A stretch of DNA of 64,000 nucleotides. Source: Planctomycetota bacterium (GTDB taxonomy: Bacteria; Planctomycetota; Phycisphaerae; UBA1845; UTPLA1). The notes under the pieces were generated by a model. That model did not search any database, had not been told where the DNA came from, and worked only from the letters and a program-made list of their open reading frames with translations. Every line of letters starts with the position of its first letter. Position 1 is the first letter of the stretch. Made by a program: the position numbers and the translations under genes. The DNA is taken from positions 1-64,000 of the forward strand of contig JAATGM010000023.1 in NCBI GenBank assembly GCA_015654675.1, in the 5' to 3' direction. Positions 1-9,280 of the stretch are shown here, in pieces.

Positions 1-47
1 ACATCGGGCCCCCGCACGGGTTAGGCCGTATCCGCCATACGGAGTTG

Positions 48-1550
48 ATGATTATAAGTTTAAAGGTTTTGGGCACCGCGGCTGCGATCGCGCTGGAGCT
101 GCCCCTGGTCATGCCGAGCCATAGCTTCGCCCAAGGCTCCATTGGTGGTGGAGGCGGCGGTGGAGGTGGTGGCGGCGGTGGGGGTGGCGGCGGTGGTGGT
201 GGCGGTGGTGGTGGCCGCGGCGGTGGTGGCGGCGGATCCGGGGGCGGAGGCGGCGGAGGAGGTGGCAACGGAAATGACAATGGATTGGGCGGTAATGAAA
301 CTCAATTGCGGCGAGAGCGCATTGATGAGCTGAAGCAGCTCATCCAGGACACGATCGACCCGGAGAGCTGGCGCGATGCCGGCGGAAACATCGGGTCCAT
401 CGCGAGTCTCGAAAGCCAGATCGTCGTGACGCAGACGGTTAATGCCCACAAACAGATTCAGGATCTGCTCCGTGAACTTCGACGCGAGCGCTCGATCCAG
501 ATCGCGATAGAGGCACGGTTTGTCACCATCACGCGGAACTTCCTTGAGCAGATCGGCGTCGATCTCGACGTCATCCTTAATTCGGGAAATGCGGGTTTCG
601 ATCAGGCATCGAACGGTAACGGCGTATTGCGCGATCCGGTCACAGGATCGGTTTTGCTGATTCCGCGGCAGTTCAGCCGGTTGGGCTTTACGCCGGGCGC
701 GCCGGCGGGCGTCGGCGTTCCGCTGGTCACGGGTTTCCTGGATCAGCCGTATCGTCAGCCCGGACTGGTGCCCGCGACGGGCAACATTTCGCCGCACTCG
801 GGGCGAATGTCGCCGATTCCGATCATCAACAACACGGTCGATCTGTCGGCTCCGGCGGGTACGCCGATCTCAGGCAGCCTGGGCGGCGCGGCGACGAATC
901 CGGCGTTTACACTGTTCGGAAGCTTCCTCGACAACATTCAGGTCGACTTCCTGCTGCGTGCCAGCCAGCTCGACAATCGTTCGAGCGACCTGGATGCGCC
1001 GCGCGTTGTGATCTCGAACGGCCAGCGGGCCAACTTCGAATCGTTCTTGATCCAGCAATTCGTTTCCGGCGCGCAGCCGGTCATCGGCGACAACGTCGGT
1101 TTGTTTGCTCCGACCGTGTCGAACGCTCCGACGGGCCGCAGTCTTGACGTTCAGGGGTTTGTCTCGGCTGACCGGCGATATGTGTCGTTGAATCTTCGGT
1201 TGATCCAGGTCGTTTCGAACATCCGCGAGACGTTTACGTTTCAGGGCCCGGGCCTCCTGAACGGCGGCGGCGCCCTTCAGCTTATCGATTCGCGGCCGAA
1301 CATTGTTCAGACGACGGTGACGGTTCCGGATGGTGGAACGTTGCTGATCGGCGGACTGAAGCTCGCAGCGGAGCGCGAGCGGGACGCCGGTGTGCCGGTA
1401 TTGTCGCGCGTGCCGGTATTGAAGCGGGCGTTTTCGAACACATCCACTGTGAAGGACGATCAGATTCTTCTGATTCTTGTTCGTCCCAAGATCATCATTC
1501 AGGATGAGGCCGAGCAAGAGGCGTTCCCGACTTTGTCGCAGAACGAGTAA
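48..1550 (+). CDS. Secretin-like (GspD C-terminal domain) exported protein with polyglycine stretch
   Basis: About 500 residues. The N-terminus looks like a signal peptide ending near the SHSFAQ segment. A nearly pure glycine tract with a few Arg, Ser and Asn follows (about residues 34-83). Then comes a secretin N-like segment (QTVNAHKQIQDLLRELR) and a C-terminal secretin core with the family signature VPDGGTLLIGG near residue 426 and ILVRPKII at the end. Secretins form outer-membrane gates for type II/IV pilus or secretion systems. This one is short and lacks the usual multiple N domains. The start is uncertain: TTG 45 or ATG 48 is followed by the signal peptide, but the frame stays open to the left edge, so the true start could lie outside the window. 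Family call is firm; the substrate is unknown. Confidence 0.8.
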   Translation: MIISLKVLGTAAAIALELPLVMPSHSFAQGSIGGGGGGGGGGGGGGGGGGGGGGGGRGGGGGGSGGGGGGGGGNGNDNGLGGNETQLRRERIDELKQLIQDTIDPESWRDAGGNIGSIASLESQIVVTQTVNAHKQIQDLLRELRRERSIQIAIEARFVTITRNFLEQIGVDLDVILNSGNAGFDQASNGNGVLRDPVTGSVLLIPRQFSRLGFTPGAPAGVGVPLVTGFLDQPYRQPGLVPATGNISPHSGRMSPIPIINNTVDLSAPAGTPISGSLGGAATNPAFTLFGSFLDNIQVDFLLRASQLDNRSSDLDAPRVVISNGQRANFESFLIQQFVSGAQPVIGDNVGLFAPTVSNAPTGRSLDVQGFVSADRRYVSLNLRLIQVVSNIRETFTFQGPGLLNGGGALQLIDSRPNIVQTTVTVPDGGTLLIGGLKLAAERERDAGVPVLSRVPVLKRAFSNTSTVKDDQILLILVRPKIIIQDEAEQEAFPTLSQNE

Positions 1551-1662
1551 CGGGTCGGCCGGATTCATTTCGCATCTCGACTACCTTTCGCCGGCAACGG
1601 CAGCCAGCTGCGCAGCTGGTAGAATCTGAACGCGCGCCTTAATTGACGCCGCGGGAGAGTCA

Positions 1663-3639
1663 TTGCGTTTGCCGGACGCCGGAACGAGTCTGACGAGGGC
1701 GGATCGCCGCGCGTCTCGCGCGGCTTGGGTAGTCGGGCTCGTCGCGGGGGCGTCGGTTGTCTTTCTGCTTTCGTGGTTCGAATTGGCGAGCGTGGACCTG
1801 GGGTACCACCTCGCGTACGGACGGCGGTGGCTGGAGACGCATCGGATCGTCGATTGCGATCCGTTCATCTTCGCGGCGCAGGCGGGGCGTTTTGCCAATG
1901 CAAACTGGCTGGGGCAGGTATGGATGGCCTCGGCGGACAAGCTCGGCGGCGCGACGGGATTGGTCGCGATGCGGACGCTGCTGATCGCGGCGACTTTTGG
2001 AGGAGTAGCGTGGGTTGCGGCGCGGCGCGGCGCGGGAGCTGCGGTGGGATTTGTGCTCGCGCTGGCGGGCTTCGCGGCGTACGAGCGATTTGATCTCCGA
2101 CCGGAGTTGTTCAGCTACGCGCTGCTCGTGGCCCAGTTGGGTGTTTTGGTGGCGGGGCCACGACGGATTTGGATTGCGGCCGCGGTGGCGTTTGTATTGC
2201 AGGTGCTATGGGTCAACCTGCACAGCTATTTTCTTGTCGCGCCGCTGATGACATGTGCGTGGCTCGTGGCGGAGCGGGTGCGGGGCATTTTCGAATCTGG
2301 ACGACGAGAACTGAATGGTTCGCTTTGCCGCGCCGCTGCGGTGTTGGGTGGGCAAATCATCGGTTGCTTTGTGAATCCGTGGTTTGCAGAGGGGGCCGTT
2401 TTTCCGATTCGAACGCTTTTGTTTCTCAGAGCGCAGGGCGTTTCGGCTGGGGGACCGAGCGGAGGAGCGGGCGGGCCGTGGTCCGCCATATCGGAATTCC
2501 ATTCGCCCTGGAACTACATCGGATATGCGGTGAATGGGCATACGATTGAGGCGTGGTTGGTGCTGCTGGCCGTTGCGGGGATCGGCGTGGCCGCGGGGCT
2601 GCGGCTCGGACGATGGGGCGATTCGGCGATCATCGTGCTTCTGGGTGGGATGTCATTTTCGATGCGGCGCAACATCGCGATGTTCGCCATCGGGGCGACA
2701 CCGCTCGCAATCGGCGCGATCGTGACGGCGTGCGCAGGTTTGCGCATTCGCCGAACGGCGAGCGCGATTGGATCGATCGTGCTGGTTTACGTGGCGGTTT
2801 GGCTGGGCTGGTCGATCCGATCGGGGGAGTTTTATTTTCGGGAGCTACGGGCCAATCGAAGATTTGGATTCGGCTGGAATTCGTCCGCGTTTCCGATTGA
2901 GGCGGCCACTTGGATACGCGGGCAACAATCAGTTGGGCCGAAAGTGTTCGCCGATTTCGGGAGTTCGAGCAATGTTATTCCGCTTCTGCCGGCGGGTTGG
3001 CGGGTCTATGCGGACACCAATACCTTCGCCTATCCGCCCGAGGTGCTCGCCGCCGTACAGCAGATTTCGGCGGGGGTGAGCGAGTATCGGAGCTTGTTTG
3101 ACGCCGAGGGCGTCAACGTCGTGCTTGTGAATGCGGCGTCGAGTTCGAAGGGGCTGGCTGAGCAGATGGCGGCTGATGGGGAGTGGGCGCCGGTCTGGTT
3201 TGACCGGGCGTTCATCGTCTTCGTCCGTCGGACGTCGGAGTTGGCCGAACTGGTAGAGCGGAGCGCCGTGCACCCGCAACAGTTGGATGTTGAAAGCTGG
3301 GTATCGGCGGCGAAGCGAGCGACCGGCGACGCGGGCTGGGAATTGGCGCAGAGCGCTGGTGTGCCCCTGGCGCTGGGATGGTATGAACAGGCGGCGGCAT
3401 TGTTGGAGCGGGCCACAGCGCTCGAGCCGCGCTACGGCCTGGCATGGATGAATCTTGGCACCGCGTACGGGCAACTTGCTATGACGGCCGGGCGCTGCGG
3501 CGCGCCGACTGATCGTGTGCGTGATCAGCTTCAGCGGGCCAAGGCGTGCTTCGAGCGGGCGCTACAAATCGACCCCGGCGACACGCTGGCGGGGAGGAAT
3601 CTCAAACTGGCCGAGCAGGGATTGGGGACGCTGCGGTAG
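1663..3639 (+). CDS. Polytopic membrane protein, GT-C-like, with C-terminal TPR
   Basis: 658 residues, TTG start with a GGGAGAG ribosome site just upstream. The first 420 residues contain many hydrophobic segments. The first extracytoplasmic loop carries SVDLGYHLAYGR..LE..RIVDCDPFIF, the D..(G/W)YHL..GR..L....I...DPF pattern common in predicted GT-C-type membrane glycosyltransferases. A soluble region with YADTNTFAYPPEV follows, then a TPR-like end (AAALLERATALEPRYGLAWMNLGTAYGQLA). It is followed 6 nt later by a paralogue of the same architecture. Glycosyltransferase activity is inferred from topology and loop motif only; donor and acceptor are unknown. Confidence 0.7.
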   Translation: MRLPDAGTSLTRADRRASRAAWVVGLVAGASVVFLLSWFELASVDLGYHLAYGRRWLETHRIVDCDPFIFAAQAGRFANANWLGQVWMASADKLGGATGLVAMRTLLIAATFGGVAWVAARRGAGAAVGFVLALAGFAAYERFDLRPELFSYALLVAQLGVLVAGPRRIWIAAAVAFVLQVLWVNLHSYFLVAPLMTCAWLVAERVRGIFESGRRELNGSLCRAAAVLGGQIIGCFVNPWFAEGAVFPIRTLLFLRAQGVSAGGPSGGAGGPWSAISEFHSPWNYIGYAVNGHTIEAWLVLLAVAGIGVAAGLRLGRWGDSAIIVLLGGMSFSMRRNIAMFAIGATPLAIGAIVTACAGLRIRRTASAIGSIVLVYVAVWLGWSIRSGEFYFRELRANRRFGFGWNSSAFPIEAATWIRGQQSVGPKVFADFGSSSNVIPLLPAGWRVYADTNTFAYPPEVLAAVQQISAGVSEYRSLFDAEGVNVVLVNAASSSKGLAEQMAADGEWAPVWFDRAFIVFVRRTSELAELVERSAVHPQQLDVESWVSAAKRATGDAGWELAQSAGVPLALGWYEQAAALLERATALEPRYGLAWMNLGTAYGQLAMTAGRCGAPTDRVRDQLQRAKACFERALQIDPGDTLAGRNLKLAEQGLGTLR

Positions 3640-3645
3640 GCAATC

Positions 3646-5643
3646 ATGGGGCGGGGGAGAATCGCTACAATCGGCCGCGTGATTGAGACGGCTGTTGGCG
3701 CGACGAATCGAGAGCGGGTCGCATGGCGCGTGCTGTTGGCGTGCGCGATGGTCGCGGCGGGTTTGTTTGTGGGGGCGATTTGCTGGTTCGAGCTGGCGAG
3801 CGTCGACCTGGGTTACCACCTTTGTTACGGGCGGCAGTTTCTGGAACGCGGAGTGATTGTAGTCCGCGACCCGTTCATTTACGCCGTTGCGGATCATTTC
3901 TTCGTAAATGCGAATTGGGGTTTTCAGGTTGCTATCGCGTGGCTGGATCGCGTGGGCGGTGTCGCTGCGCTGCAGAGCATGCGCATCGGCTTGGCAGGAA
4001 TCGTCTTGCTCGGCGTGATGTCCGTTGGACGCGGTGCGGGGCTGGGATGGCGCGGCATACCGGTGTTATTGGTGCTCGTGGGGCTGGGTGCGTATGAGCG
4101 ATTTGACCTTCGACCCGAGCTGGTCAGTTACGCTGCGATGGTTGTTCAACTGTGCCTGCTGGTCTGGCGGCCGAGGAAGATGTGGATCGCATGCGCCGCG
4201 GCGTTTGCTGTTCAACTCGTCTGGGTCAATTCGCATAGTTACTTCCTGACCGGACCGCTGCTCTATGTCGCGTGGCTGGCGGGAGACTGGCTAAGGTCGC
4301 TGATCTGGCGAGCCGGGGATGATGGGCGAGCGCGGCGCGTCGTGCTGGCGATGCTGGTCGCGCAGCTTGTGGCGTCGTTTTGCAATCCGTGGGGCGCGCG
4401 GGGGGCGTGGTTTCCGGTACAGACGCTGTTTTTCCTGCGGGAGCAGAAAGTATCGGAAGGGTACATGGAGGCAATGGGGGGCGGGCCGTGGGCTTCGATC
4501 GGCGAGTTTCATTCGCCGCTGACCTATGTCGGTCTGCCGACTAGCCGTCGCACGATTGACGTTTACGTTGGGTTGCTTGTTGTGGCCGCGGTTGGCGTGG
4601 CGGCGGCTCTGCGATCGCGGCGGTGGGGCGACGCGGCTGTGATGGTACTGCTTACTGCGATGTCGTTGAGCATGCGGCGGAACGTCGCGCCATTCGCGAT
4701 CGGCACACTGCCGTTGGCGCTGGCGGCGATCGGCAGCTTGTCTATTTCCTTGGGGCGATGGCGGAATTGGATTGTGGTGGGATCGCAGCTGTTGGTGATC
4801 GGAGTGGGGACGTATTGGCTGCCACAGATCTGGACGGGGCGATTTTATGCGGAGGAACTGCGGCAGCGGCGAGTTTGGGGGACGGGGCTGAATGCCGGGA
4901 CGTTTCCCATCGCTGCCTGCGACTGGATTCGGGCGCAGCCGGGAATTCGACCGCGCGTGTTTGTGGATTTTTTCACTTCGAGTAACACGCTGCCGTGGTT
5001 GCCGAAGGACTGGCAGGTGTTTGTCGATACCAACACCTTTGCGTATCCGCCTTCGGCGCTGCGGACCATACAGGACATTACGAACGTCAATCAACCGCAT
5101 GGGCCTTTCTTTGACGCCGAGGGGATCAACGTTGTCCTGCTGCATCCGACGAATCAGACACAGCGATTGATTATGAAACTGGCGGAAGACCCGGGCTGGG
5201 CATTGGTCTACGTCGATCCGTCGTTTTTGATTTTTGTCCGGCGGATTCCGGAGCATGCGGCGATCATCGCTGCGAATCATCCGACTGAGCAGAACATGGA
5301 TCTGGCGGCGTGGGTGCGGGCGGCTTCGCGGCCGCATCAGTGGGCGGGATTCGAGTTGGGGATGCTGGCGTGGGGACCATTGGCACTGGGTTGGGACGCG
5401 GCTTGCGTCGAGCTTTTGCGGCGGGCGGTGGAGTCGATGCCGTCGTCGCCGATGAACTGGATGAATCTGGGGACGTCGTATGGGCAGTTGGCGATCCGGG
5501 CCGGGGAGCAAGGGCGATTGGATGAGCAGGAGCCATTGTTGAACGAGGCACGGCGATGCTTCGAGGCGGCGCTTCGGCTGGAGCCCGACAGCCCGATTGC
5601 GAAGCGGAATCTTCAGATGGTTATGAAGGCGCTCGGGAACTAA
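3646..5643 (+). CDS. Paralogue of the upstream GT-C-like/TPR membrane protein
   Basis: 665 residues. It aligns along its whole length with the preceding gene: WFELASVDLGYHLCYGR, DPFIYA, NANW, a multi-TM core, VDTNTFAYPPS, and a terminal TPR-like part (LRRAVESMPSSPMNWMNLGTSYGQLA). The two genes are 6 nt apart and surely co-transcribed, the result of an old tandem duplication. As in the first copy, the acidic residues in the first periplasmic loop suggest a GT-C fold, and the TPR end suggests a partner-binding or assembly role. The ATG at 3646 gives about 33 residues before the first TM; later in-frame starts are possible. Confidence 0.7.
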   Translation: MGRGRIATIGRVIETAVGATNRERVAWRVLLACAMVAAGLFVGAICWFELASVDLGYHLCYGRQFLERGVIVVRDPFIYAVADHFFVNANWGFQVAIAWLDRVGGVAALQSMRIGLAGIVLLGVMSVGRGAGLGWRGIPVLLVLVGLGAYERFDLRPELVSYAAMVVQLCLLVWRPRKMWIACAAAFAVQLVWVNSHSYFLTGPLLYVAWLAGDWLRSLIWRAGDDGRARRVVLAMLVAQLVASFCNPWGARGAWFPVQTLFFLREQKVSEGYMEAMGGGPWASIGEFHSPLTYVGLPTSRRTIDVYVGLLVVAAVGVAAALRSRRWGDAAVMVLLTAMSLSMRRNVAPFAIGTLPLALAAIGSLSISLGRWRNWIVVGSQLLVIGVGTYWLPQIWTGRFYAEELRQRRVWGTGLNAGTFPIAACDWIRAQPGIRPRVFVDFFTSSNTLPWLPKDWQVFVDTNTFAYPPSALRTIQDITNVNQPHGPFFDAEGINVVLLHPTNQTQRLIMKLAEDPGWALVYVDPSFLIFVRRIPEHAAIIAANHPTEQNMDLAAWVRAASRPHQWAGFELGMLAWGPLALGWDAACVELLRRAVESMPSSPMNWMNLGTSYGQLAIRAGEQGRLDEQEPLLNEARRCFEAALRLEPDSPIAKRNLQMVMKALGN

Positions 5644-5661
5644 TCAACGGCGAGGTGAACT

Positions 5662-6387
5662 GTGCTGATCAACGCTGGATTGTGGGCGTGTGTGGCTGCG
5701 TTGGGAATGGGGCCGGCGGCGACTTCGCAGCCGGTAGGGAAGGTGGCGCGGTTTGCGGATGGCGTAACGATTGACTGGAAACAGAAACAGGTTGAGGTTG
5801 AATCGGACGTCGTGCTTGTTGAGGGGGCGCTGGAATTACTGGCTTGCAGCCGGGGGACGAAGGAGCACGAGAGCGTTCTGCGCATCCGGGCGCGGCCTTT
5901 GAATGTGTTTCAGGCGCTGGGGATGCTGGGGCTGCCGGATGGAGCGGCGCCTCGATTTGACGTTCAGGCCCAGAAGCCGGTGGCGGGGCGGGGGACGCCG
6001 GTGGATGTGCTGGTGCGGTATGAGCGCGACGGCAAGACGGTGACGGAGGACTCGCGGGAGTGGCTGCTGGACTTCGAGACCAAGAAGCCGCTGCGCGGGG
6101 CACGGTGGTATTACGTTGCGAGCGCGCCGCGCGGGGGCGAGCGGATTGGGGCGGACTTGTATGGTACGGTGGCCTGTTTGATGCCGTTCAATACGGCGAT
6201 TTTGTTGCTTGCTCCGGAGGGACGGGTTCTACCGCCAGCGGCTTCGCAGCCGGCGCCTACCAGCGGGCCGGCGGGTGACTCGGAGTATCACAACACTCCG
6301 GAAGACTGGCAGGTCGTTCCCGACGCGAAGCGCGTTCCGCCGCTCAAGACGCGCGTGACGCTGATTATTCGGCCGGTGGCGGGTTAG
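5662..6387 (+). CDS. YdjY-domain-containing exported protein
   Basis: 241 residues from GTG, with CGAGGTG upstream. A signal peptide (INAGLWACVAALGMGPAATS) is followed by a YdjY-like domain: LELLACSRGTKEHESVL near residue 55, then AQKPVAG, an RWYYVASAP segment and a GADLYGTVACLMPFNTAIL end. YdjY-domain proteins are widespread secreted planctomycete proteins of unknown function. It probably belongs to the same operon as the two GT-C-like genes (18 nt gap). Its stop codon overlaps the stop of the convergent small ORF at 6384-6569 (shared TTAG). Confidence 0.65.
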   Translation: MLINAGLWACVAALGMGPAATSQPVGKVARFADGVTIDWKQKQVEVESDVVLVEGALELLACSRGTKEHESVLRIRARPLNVFQALGMLGLPDGAAPRFDVQAQKPVAGRGTPVDVLVRYERDGKTVTEDSREWLLDFETKKPLRGARWYYVASAPRGGERIGADLYGTVACLMPFNTAILLLAPEGRVLPPAASQPAPTSGPAGDSEYHNTPEDWQVVPDAKRVPPLKTRVTLIIRPVAG

Positions 6388-6569
6388 TCGCCGCGCGAGA
6401 GTTTGAGCCACTTGGGGCGCCAGGCGTCGCGGAGGGATTCGGTGGGGCGGACGCCTTTGTTGGCGGGCCAATCGTGTCGGGCGAGTTGATCGGCGTCGGG
6501 GCGGGCGGGGCGGAGCGACGCGAGGCGCGTGGCCCAATTCCAAAACCAATTCAGGCGGGGCGATTTCAC
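6384..6569 (-). CDS. Small Trp-rich ORF, 61 residues
   Basis: Starts at a GTG directly after the TAA stop of the upstream gene (TAAGGTG), which suggests translational reinitiation. It encodes about 61 residues with six tryptophans (NWFWNW near the start, then HDW, DAW, PKW) and a basic end. Third codon positions are strongly G/C, as in real genes here, and the frame runs to a stop that overlaps the convergent gene. I do not recognise a family. It could be a separate small protein, or a C-terminal part of the upstream gene cut off by a frameshift. Confidence 0.45.
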   Translation of the reverse strand: MKSPRLNWFWNWATRLASLRPARPDADQLARHDWPANKGVRPTESLRDAWRPKWLKLSRGD

Positions 6570-6570
6570 C

Positions 6571-7158
6571 TTATGCCCCGGCGGCCCGCAATTTGGACTG
6601 TTCCGCGACCAGCGAGCCGTCCTGCGTTCCCCAGAGTTGCTGGCTGAAGCTGATTTTCTTTTCGCCGTTGTAGAAGTCGGTGATGCGGCTGGTGCCGGAC
6701 TCGACGGTGTCGCCGCCGCTGTAATCAATGGCGGAGAGCCATGCGGCCATTTCGTCGCTGTATTCGGCGGGGAAGACGATGGCGACGACGTGCGGATTGA
6801 GCGCGCCGGCGAGCTCGGCCAGTTGCACTTTGGCGCGTCCGGGGGGCGGCGATTTTTCGGCGAGTTTGCAGAGCGTGATGAAGTCGTTGCGGGCGGATTT
6901 CGCGTCGCGGCGGAAGAACAGGAAGCCGTCTTCCAGTTGGAATCGCTCGTTGGAGACGCCGGCCATCTCGATGCGGCCGTCGGGATGGACAAATCGAATC
7001 TTGAAGACCTTGAGATCGGCGGATTTGCCGGACTCAAGCAGGGCGGCCACGTCGGCGGCGGTGAGGCCGGTCGTGGTCTGGCGGCCGTCGACGACGACGT
7101 ACTGGCCGGCCAGTGGTTTCTTTGCAGCGAGCAATGTCGGATTCATGGTTGTTTCCAT
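6571..7158 (-). CDS. Hypothetical protein, 195 residues
   Basis: Begins METTMNPTLLAAKKPLAGQYVVVDGRQ; the second Met (residue 5) is an equally possible start. Soluble, mixed composition, no signal peptide or TM segment, no motif I can name. The segment VFKIRFVHPDGRIEMAGVS suggests a beta-rich domain. It lies just downstream of tyrS (6 nt after the tyrS stop, same strand) and is followed at once by the 61-residue ORF, so all three are probably one transcript. Function unknown. Confidence 0.6.
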   Translation of the reverse strand: METTMNPTLLAAKKPLAGQYVVVDGRQTTTGLTAADVAALLESGKSADLKVFKIRFVHPDGRIEMAGVSNERFQLEDGFLFFRRDAKSARNDFITLCKLAEKSPPPGRAKVQLAELAGALNPHVVAIVFPAEYSDEMAAWLSAIDYSGGDTVESGTSRITDFYNGEKKISFSQQLWGTQDGSLVAEQSKLRAAGA

Positions 7159-7164
7159 CGTCTG

Positions 7165-8370
7165 TTATTCTATCCGGACGGCCTTGCGTTTGCCGACGCG
7201 GATGAGCATTCCTTTCTTGGGGTCGATGCGAGCCTGCGGGTCGGCGATTTTCTCCTCGTTGATCGAAACGCCGCCACCTTCGATGAGACGGCGGGCCTCG
7301 CTGGTGGAGCTTGCGAGGCCGGCGGTTTTCAGGAGGGCGGCGACGGCTATTTCGCCGGGTGGAACCTGCACGGCCGGGATGTCATCGCGCAGGCCGCCAT
7401 CGCGGAAGACACGATCGAAGAGGTCGGACTCGGCCTGGGCGGTGGCGGGATCGTAGAACTGGGCGACGATGGTCCGGGCCAGGCGGGCTTTAGCTTCGCG
7501 CGGGTGGGTTTGCTTTCCATCGCAGAGTAGCGTGATGTCTTCGGCCGGCGTCTCGGTTAGAAGCGTGTAGTAGTTCGCCATGAGGGCGTCCGGGATGGAC
7601 ATCAGTTTGCCGAACATGTCTTTGGGGGCGTCGTTGACGCCGACGTAGTTGCCGTAGGACTTGCTCATCTTCTGGGTGCCGTCGAGCCCGACGAGGATGG
7701 GCATGACCATGACGATCTGGGGCGGCTGGCCGGCGGCGAGCTGGAGGTCGCGGCCGACGAGATTGTTGAAGGTCTGGTCGGTGCCGCCGAGCTCGACGTC
7801 GGAGTGGATGTTGACCGAGTCCCAACCCTGCATGAGCGGGTACATCAGCTCGTGGAGGCCGATGGGGGTTTCGTCGGCGAGGCGAGTGGCGAAGTCTTCG
7901 CGCTTGGTCATTTGCTGCAAGGTCATCTGGCCGGCGAGCTTGAGGACGTCGGCGAAGGCCATCGTTCCGAGCCATTCGGAGTTGCGGCGGACTTCGAGTT
8001 TTCCGGGGCGGGTGTCGAGGACTTTGCCGGCCTGGGTGAGGTAGGTGGCGGCGTTGATATCGACCTGTTCGGGGGTGAGGACGGGGCGGGTTTTGGAGCG
8101 GCCGGACGGGTCGCCGATGCGGGCGGTGAAGTCGCCGATGATGAGGACGGCGACGTGGCCCAAGTCCTGAAATTGCCGGAGCTTGCGGAGGACGACCGCG
8201 TGGCCGAGGTGAATATCCGGGGCGGTCGGGTCCATTCCCAGCTTGGCGCGGAGGGGTTTTTTGTTTTTCGCGGCGAATTCGAGGCGATTGGCGAGATCTT
8301 TTTCGGAGAAGACGCCTTCGCAGCCGCGAGTCAGTTCGGCGACCTGCTGATTGACGGGGATGCTGGACAC
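7165..8370 (-). CDS. tyrS: Tyrosine--tRNA ligase
   Basis: 401 residues from GTG at 8370. Class I aminoacyl-tRNA synthetase that attaches tyrosine to tRNA-Tyr in the cytoplasm. The HIGH motif appears as HLGH (residues 54-57), the class I lysine loop is KMSKS (234-238), and the tyrosine/tRNA region reads HELMYPLMQGWDSV with VELGGTDQ. An S4 RNA-binding domain closes the protein (LLKTAGLASSTSEARRLIEGG). Length fits the roughly 400-residue bacterial TyrRS type. A longer open frame reaches 8733, but the extra part is low-complexity and the family N-terminus matches the GTG start. No T-box leader is evident upstream. Confidence 0.96.
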   Translation of the reverse strand: MSSIPVNQQVAELTRGCEGVFSEKDLANRLEFAAKNKKPLRAKLGMDPTAPDIHLGHAVVLRKLRQFQDLGHVAVLIIGDFTARIGDPSGRSKTRPVLTPEQVDINAATYLTQAGKVLDTRPGKLEVRRNSEWLGTMAFADVLKLAGQMTLQQMTKREDFATRLADETPIGLHELMYPLMQGWDSVNIHSDVELGGTDQTFNNLVGRDLQLAAGQPPQIVMVMPILVGLDGTQKMSKSYGNYVGVNDAPKDMFGKLMSIPDALMANYYTLLTETPAEDITLLCDGKQTHPREAKARLARTIVAQFYDPATAQAESDLFDRVFRDGGLRDDIPAVQVPPGEIAVAALLKTAGLASSTSEARRLIEGGGVSINEEKIADPQARIDPKKGMLIRVGKRKAVRIE

Positions 8371-9280
8371 GGGGTGAGGGTAGGGGGCGGCGGGGGAGGT
8401 GGCAAGGCGGGCGACGCAGGCCGGCGTTTGGCCGCGTCGAGCGACCCGACCGCGCCGGTGAGATTTTTGAGACGCCGCAAGTTCCTGATTCTGGAGTAGA
8501 TGCGCGGGGCGGGTGGGATTGGTGGGACGATAATGGATGTCGGAAATCGGAAATGGGGAGCCCGGTGGGGGATCGAGAAGGAACGATCCTTCGTCAAAGA
8601 CGGATCTGCACCGGACGGATGAGACGAATGAGATTGGGGGCGGTCCGTTTTGTTTGGATACAATTCGGTTGATCTCCGCCATTGGGCGGTGACGATCGGG
8701 CGGTGACAAAGTGATAATTGGCGCACGGCACATCGGACTCAGTTTTCAGGGGGAATCTCCTGGGGCGGGGAGTCGGCGCGGACCCCCCGCTCGGGCCTTT
8801 GCGCAGACTGACCCCGTGATGCTCCCATAAGCCATTCGCTTTGGGAGCGAGTTCGGGTAATGTTTAGTATAATCCAATCTGGAAGTCAAGTTGAAATTAT
8901 TCCTGCGGTCTGGAGCCCCGGTGTCGGAATCGCCGGTCGCGAGTGACGCGCTTCGACGGGCTCTTCAAGTTCGGCCGGCGCTCCGGCCCTTTGTCGCTGC
9001 GGCGACGCCCAGACCTATCGCAATAGAGGAGGCCAGGACGACTCTCAATGGGCTCGGACGGGAGAAGAAGCAGGATTTGGATGAAGAATACGAGTGGAAG
9101 CAGGCGATCGGCTGACCGCGTGGTGCGAGAATGGTCGGCTGGGCAGGTTAAATGGTCGAGGATTGAAGAGAAAAGCATGTTTTTCGAAGCGACAAGTCGG
9201 ATTTACGCATCGTGGAGATAATTACTTCAAATCCGCATTCGCGGCTTCATAGACTTCCTCTGCACCACTCTGGAGAGTTT
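8371..9280. other. Intergenic region without a convincing gene
   Basis: About 900 nt between tyrS (leftward) and the next rightward gene. It holds the tyrS promoter region, a direct repeat GGGCGGTGAC at 8684-8693 and 8698-8707 (14-nt period), a hairpin with arms GCTCCCA (8821-8827) and TGGGAGC (8842-8848), and an isolated TATAAT at 8868-8873 with no good -35 at 16-18 nt. A 74-codon TTG ORF at 8891-9115 shows no family resemblance or ribosome site and is not called. Confidence 0.5.

Noticed and set aside
140-300. Repetitive GGT/GGC tract considered as a CRISPR or VNTR array
   Set aside because: It is one in-frame polyglycine coding tract, with no spacers or unit structure beyond the codon.
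6529-7530. 333-codon open frame on the plus strand
   Set aside because: Antisense to the hypothetical gene and tyrS 3' end; no ribosome site and no recognisable domain.
8371-8700. T-box leader for tyrS
   Set aside because: No T-box sequence (TGGNACCGCG-type) or specifier-loop arrangement is visible in the minus-strand leader.
8891-9115. 74-codon TTG ORF after an isolated TATAAT
   Set aside because: No ribosome site, no -35 box, no family resemblance.
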